Positions 12,773 to 14,868 of a stretch of 14,868 nucleotides of DNA are shown here, one piece after another. Position numbers and translations under genes: made by a program. The stretch comes from Nitrososphaerales archaeon (lineage in GTDB: Archaea > Thermoproteota > Nitrososphaeria > Nitrososphaerales > CADDZS01), in NCBI GenBank assembly GCA_030043455.1, contig JASHXQ010000259.1:1-14868 (forward strand). The letters are read 5' to 3'. A model generated the notes under the pieces. It made no database searches. It worked only from the letters and a program-made list of their open reading frames with translations, and was not told the origin of the DNA. Position 1 is the first letter of the stretch. Every line of letters begins with the position of its first letter.

Positions 12773-13618
12773 TCACGTCCCCCTCCGGTTCCCCCAGAGA
12801 AGAATGTGCAAGCGCGGGGTGATCCTGTATCCCCGATTTTCGCAGACTTTCGCAAGCTTCTGTGTACTATCTTTCAAAACCGAGACATCAGTTCCTTCCG
12901 CCATCAGAATGATCCTGTTCGGGGGTATTCGATAGCGATGCGACAGATCGTCTATTTCTCGGAGGTCTTGATCAAAAGTTTGAGCACCGACAACATATTT
13001 GAAATAACAATTCAGCAACTTGGCAAAATTGCTCAGAGGCTCCTTTCTTTCTCGGGAATGTCTGGAATTACCCGAACTCTCCAATTTCGGAGAGACATTC
13101 CACTGATCTACAAGGGAAAACAATTCCACACTAGGCTTGATCGAACCGTTAGTCTCGATCTCGATATAGAAACGATCCTTTACGTCTGCGCTTCGCCTCT
13201 TCAGACGCTCAAAAAGTGGAATCAGCTGGAGATGTTGTACTAAGGGTTCGCCCCCCGTAACCACCAGATGATCTATTCCGTAGCTTTCAATCCTAGACGC
13301 GGCTTCCTCAATGGCTAGAGCTTGCGTTTCTTCGGAGGTATCGTAAACTCGCAAATCTCCGGGAATTAGATCTCCCCGAACTCCCAATCGGTCCATATCG
13401 GACATGACAGTTTGAAGCAACTTCTCACTGTAGAGCCAAGTATACTTGGTGTCGCAATACCAGCAATGTAAATTGCACACAGCCAATCTCAAGAATACGG
13501 AAGGAGCACCGAGATTGATCCCTTCCCCCTGTATCGAGCTGAAGATCTCGGAGACCAGCAAGGGCCTCACCTTCTCAGTGGCCAGCATTGACTCGTCTCG
13601 CCTTTTTCCCGATACCAT
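12773..13618 (-). CDS. queE: 7-carboxy-7-deazaguanine synthase, radical SAM enzyme
   Basis: QueE converts 6-carboxytetrahydropterin to 7-carboxy-7-deazaguanine, on the route to preQ0 and, in archaea, archaeosine in tRNA. The 281-residue protein has V-S-E-I-F-S-S-I-Q-G-E-G at 22-33. The radical SAM cluster motif C-x3-C-x2-C follows, with Cys48, Cys52 and Cys55 (C-N-L-H-C-W-Y-C-D-T). T-G-G-E-P is at 121-125, E-T-N-G at 155-158 and S-P-K at 176-178. Bacterial enzymes are about 210-245 residues; this one has an extended middle. Two ATGs are possible, 13618 and 13588 (residue 11). A TTTATC box just upstream favours 13618 as leaderless, whereas coupling to the overlapping 66-residue gene would favour 13588. 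QueC and QueD are not in the window. Confidence 0.93.
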   Translation of the reverse strand: MVSGKRRDESMLATEKVRPLLVSEIFSSIQGEGINLGAPSVFLRLAVCNLHCWYCDTKYTWLYSEKLLQTVMSDMDRLGVRGDLIPGDLRVYDTSEETQALAIEEAASRIESYGIDHLVVTGGEPLVQHLQLIPLFERLKRRSADVKDRFYIEIETNGSIKPSVELFSLVDQWNVSPKLESSGNSRHSRERKEPLSNFAKLLNCYFKYVVGAQTFDQDLREIDDLSHRYRIPPNRIILMAEGTDVSVLKDSTQKLAKVCENRGYRITPRLHILLWGNRRGT

Positions 13619-13775
13619 GTCCCTCGACTAATATAGGGTTCTGATAAAGCTCCGGAATTCTCAGTGAATCCTCGAAAGCTTCTCCAAAATTCGCTACTCT
13701 TCTTCTCCATCCCGGAATGTAGTCGCGTTGGGGGCTGTTCTCAACGAGGAATCTCTTGCCGTTTTCAAAGTCCAT
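13575..13775 (-). CDS. Small unknown protein upstream of and overlapping queE
   Basis: A 66-residue frame with an ATG start. It is polar and mixed in charge (M-D-F-E-N-G-K-R-F-L-V-E-N, then Y-I-P-G-W-R-R-R-V-A-N-F-G-E-A-F-E-D-S-L-R-I-P-E-L-Y, with a basic tail G-K-K-A-R-R). I do not recognise it. Its composition looks protein-like, it fills the gap between queE and the divergent promoter, and a good TTTATCC box lies about 30-40 bases upstream. Its stop overlaps the queE coding region by 14 bases (ATG 13588) or 44 bases (ATG 13618) in another frame, which would permit translational coupling. It could instead be a non-coding leader of queE. Confidence 0.45.
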   Translation of the reverse strand: MDFENGKRFLVENSPQRDYIPGWRRRVANFGEAFEDSLRIPELYQNPILVEGHGIGKKARRVNAGH

Positions 13776-13799
13776 TCCAAAGATAGTTCATTGAAAAAG

Positions 13800-13820
13800 C
13801 ACGATTTTGGATAAATCGTG
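13800..13820. promoter_or_regulatory. Palindrome with back-to-back TATA boxes in a divergent promoter
   Basis: CACGATTT-TGGAT-AAATCGTG is a perfect 8-bp inverted repeat with a 5-base spacer. Read leftwards it contains TTTATCC, placed to start the queE-side transcript near 13786. Read rightwards it contains GGATAAAT, placed to start the other transcript near 13841, ahead of the ATG at 13854. One regulator bound here could control both directions. The regulator is not identified. Confidence 0.55.
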
Positions 13821-13853
13821 AGACCCACTATTCCTTTCCCTGCGTGTTAACTC

Positions 13854-14174
13854 ATGGAGATGTATGACCTCCTCCAGTGCGTCGACAGGGCACTTGACAA
13901 GTTCGGCTCGAACACAAAGCAGGCGACCTATTGGACCCTGATGACGAAAGAGGGTATATCGTCTGACAGGATAGCCTCCAATCCAGAAGCGCTTTCCCGC
14001 ATCCTTCAGGACATCTTTGGAAACGAGGGTTCCAAGATCGTCGAAAAAGCGATTGTGAAAGAGATCAAGAAAGCTTTCAGTCTGGAAAATCCCAGCAGCT
14101 ATTACAACCTGAGTGACGCACTAGAGACTGCATGCCGGGACCTTCCCGGAATGTCCGAAATGATTTCTGTTTAG
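13854..14174 (+). CDS. Small helical archaeal protein of unknown function
   Basis: A 106-residue, probably all-helical soluble protein. The pattern is L-L-Q-C-V-D-R-A-L-D-K-F-G near the start, T-Y-W-T-L-M-T-K-E-G-I-S-S-D-R-I near 26-41, then A-L-S-R-I-L-Q-D-I-F-G and S-K-I-V-E-K-A-I-V-K-E-I at 46-70. It resembles small archaeal proteins with 'a..y..L....gi...eI...pe.f...L...FG.g...ie..Iv' (DUF3227 or NitrOD5 output-domain type). That is a memory-based likeness, not a confirmed family. The C-terminal part (S-Y-Y-N-L-S-D-A-L-E-T-A) is extra. The start is an ATG at 13854, with another at 13860. It shares a divergent promoter with the queE cluster, and its stop overlaps the stop of the carboxypeptidase gene by four bases. 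Confidence 0.7.
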   Translation: MEMYDLLQCVDRALDKFGSNTKQATYWTLMTKEGISSDRIASNPEALSRILQDIFGNEGSKIVEKAIVKEIKKAFSLENPSSYYNLSDALETACRDLPGMSEMISV

Positions 14175-14868
14175 CTCTCGACGTACTTCCATTCGAGATA
14201 CTCGATCAATCGGTCGGAATTTACCGGCTCTCCGAGTGATTTTTCAGCAAGCTCTTTGGGTGAAAAAGTCGCTCCCCAACGATGGATTTTTTGGTATAGC
14301 CAATTCTTGATGGGATCGAAAGTTCCCGCCTCTACATTTTCCTCGTAGTCCAGATCTTTCCGAATGTTGTTCCACAGCATCCCCGCGATCACGTTGCCCA
14401 GGGTATATGTGGGGAAATACCCAAAGTCTCCATGACTCCAGTGAACATCCTGCAAAACGCCCAGCGAGTCATTTGGCGGTCTAACTCCCAGATAATCTTC
14501 CAGTAGGTCATTCCACATTTCCGGCAGCTCGGATGCGACGACTTCTCCTCCAATTACTTTCTTCTCGAGCTCATAACGTAACGCGGTGTGGAAGTTGTAA
14601 GTTAGCTCGTCTGCATCCACCCTGATCAGTCCAGGTCTAACCAGATTAAAGTAATAATAGAGCTGCTCATTATTGTAAGGTGCCACAAAATTCAGATTGT
14701 CTCTTAACATTGGTCCGATCAGCTGCACGAAGCCTCTGCTCCGCCCGACGACATTCTCCCAGAACCGCGATTGTGACTCGTGGAAACCGTTGGAAGCCGC
14801 AGTTCCCAAAGGAGATAATTGCAGCTTCTCGTCGATCTGTAGCTCGTAGATGGCATGCCCTGATTCGT
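14171..14868 (-). CDS. M32 family metallocarboxypeptidase (Taq type), N-terminus beyond window
   Basis: The minus-strand frame is open from the right edge to TAA at 14171-14173 and gives 232 complete codons before the stop. At the edge it reads (H)-E-S-G-H-A-I-Y-E, the zinc-binding HExxH of M32 carboxypeptidases; the first His codon is cut, but its visible bases fit. H-E-S-Q-S-R-F-W-E-N follows with the third, Glu ligand, then V-G-R-S-R-G-F. Further on come R-V-D-A-D-E-L-T-Y-N, L-Q-D-V-H-W-S-H-G-D-F-G-Y-F-P-T-Y and a typical C-terminal E-Y-L-E-W-K-Y. The enzyme removes C-terminal residues from peptides in the cytosol. Full-length members are about 500 residues, so roughly half is present. The TTG at 14807-14809 is internal, not a start. 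Together with the P1 aminopeptidase it implies peptide catabolism. Confidence 0.95.
   Translation of the reverse strand, partial: ESGHAIYELQIDEKLQLSPLGTAASNGFHESQSRFWENVVGRSRGFVQLIGPMLRDNLNFVAPYNNEQLYYYFNLVRPGLIRVDADELTYNFHTALRYELEKKVIGGEVVASELPEMWNDLLEDYLGVRPPNDSLGVLQDVHWSHGDFGYFPTYTLGNVIAGMLWNNIRKDLDYEENVEAGTFDPIKNWLYQKIHRWGATFSPKELAEKSLGEPVNSDRLIEYLEWKYVES

Noticed and set aside
12716..13243. Plus-strand 175-codon frame opposite queE
   Set aside because: Antisense to the conserved radical SAM protein, with no motif.
1..14868. tRNA genes, CRISPR arrays, insertion sequences, integrase or phage genes
   Set aside because: I looked for T-loop signatures, regularly spaced direct repeats, transposase motifs and terminal inverted repeats and saw none.

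Overview
The window looks like a piece of an archaeal chromosome. Several promoters fit an archaeal TATA box about 25-30 bases ahead of a start codon with little or no leader (for example 159-166 before the ATG at 190). TTG starts are frequent. Candidate terminators are T-rich tracts or short hairpins. The gene content fits: a membrane-anchored, Ser/Thr-linked, sequon-rich binding protein of the Sulfolobus type, a close relative of Sulfolobus NAD-dependent alcohol dehydrogenase, a QueE enzyme (archaeosine route in archaea), and several small archaeal-type proteins of unknown function. A heterotrophic member of the Thermoproteota/Thaumarchaeota is my best guess. This is inference from gene style, with no marker gene in view. 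I see no rRNA, tRNA, CRISPR array, insertion sequence or integrase.

Left part (1-5262), peptide and amino acid use: the last codons of a probable FAD-dependent amine/amino-acid oxidoreductase are followed by an oligopeptide ABC-transporter binding protein (no permease or ATPase visible). A convergent DmpA/P1-family aminopeptidase comes next, then a small hypothetical protein, a small membrane protein and a PLP enzyme of the D-cysteine desulfhydrase type. The oxidoreductase, binding protein, peptidase and PLP enzyme could serve uptake and breakdown of peptides and D-amino acids.

Middle part (5263-7941), transport and regulation: a 525-base gene-poor gap leads to a TSUP (TauE/SafE) exporter, a small putative zinc-binding ribbon-helix-helix regulator, and a DUF2299-like protein. 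This stretch is rich in perfect inverted repeats placed on promoters (5763-5778, 6772-6790, 7180-7195, 7234-7254, 7263-7280). Two of them share a GATTC half-site, so the small regulator may control itself and the exporter.

Right-centre (7942-11584), a likely co-oriented cluster: a winged-helix protein fused to a SpoT/Mesh1-type HD hydrolase, apparently starting at a rare ATA codon behind a strong Shine-Dalgarno sequence; a zinc alcohol dehydrogenase; a DUF971 protein; a VOC/glyoxalase-fold protein; then, from its own promoter, a VIT1/CCC1-type iron/manganese transporter.

Right end (11585-14868): a DUF5752-like protein and an NfeD-like membrane protein face away from each other. A minus-strand run carries a 66-residue unknown protein, QueE and a 31-residue extremely acidic microprotein. 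A divergent promoter with an 8-bp perfect palindrome separates this run from a small helical protein, whose stop codon overlaps that of an incomplete M32 carboxypeptidase running off the right edge.
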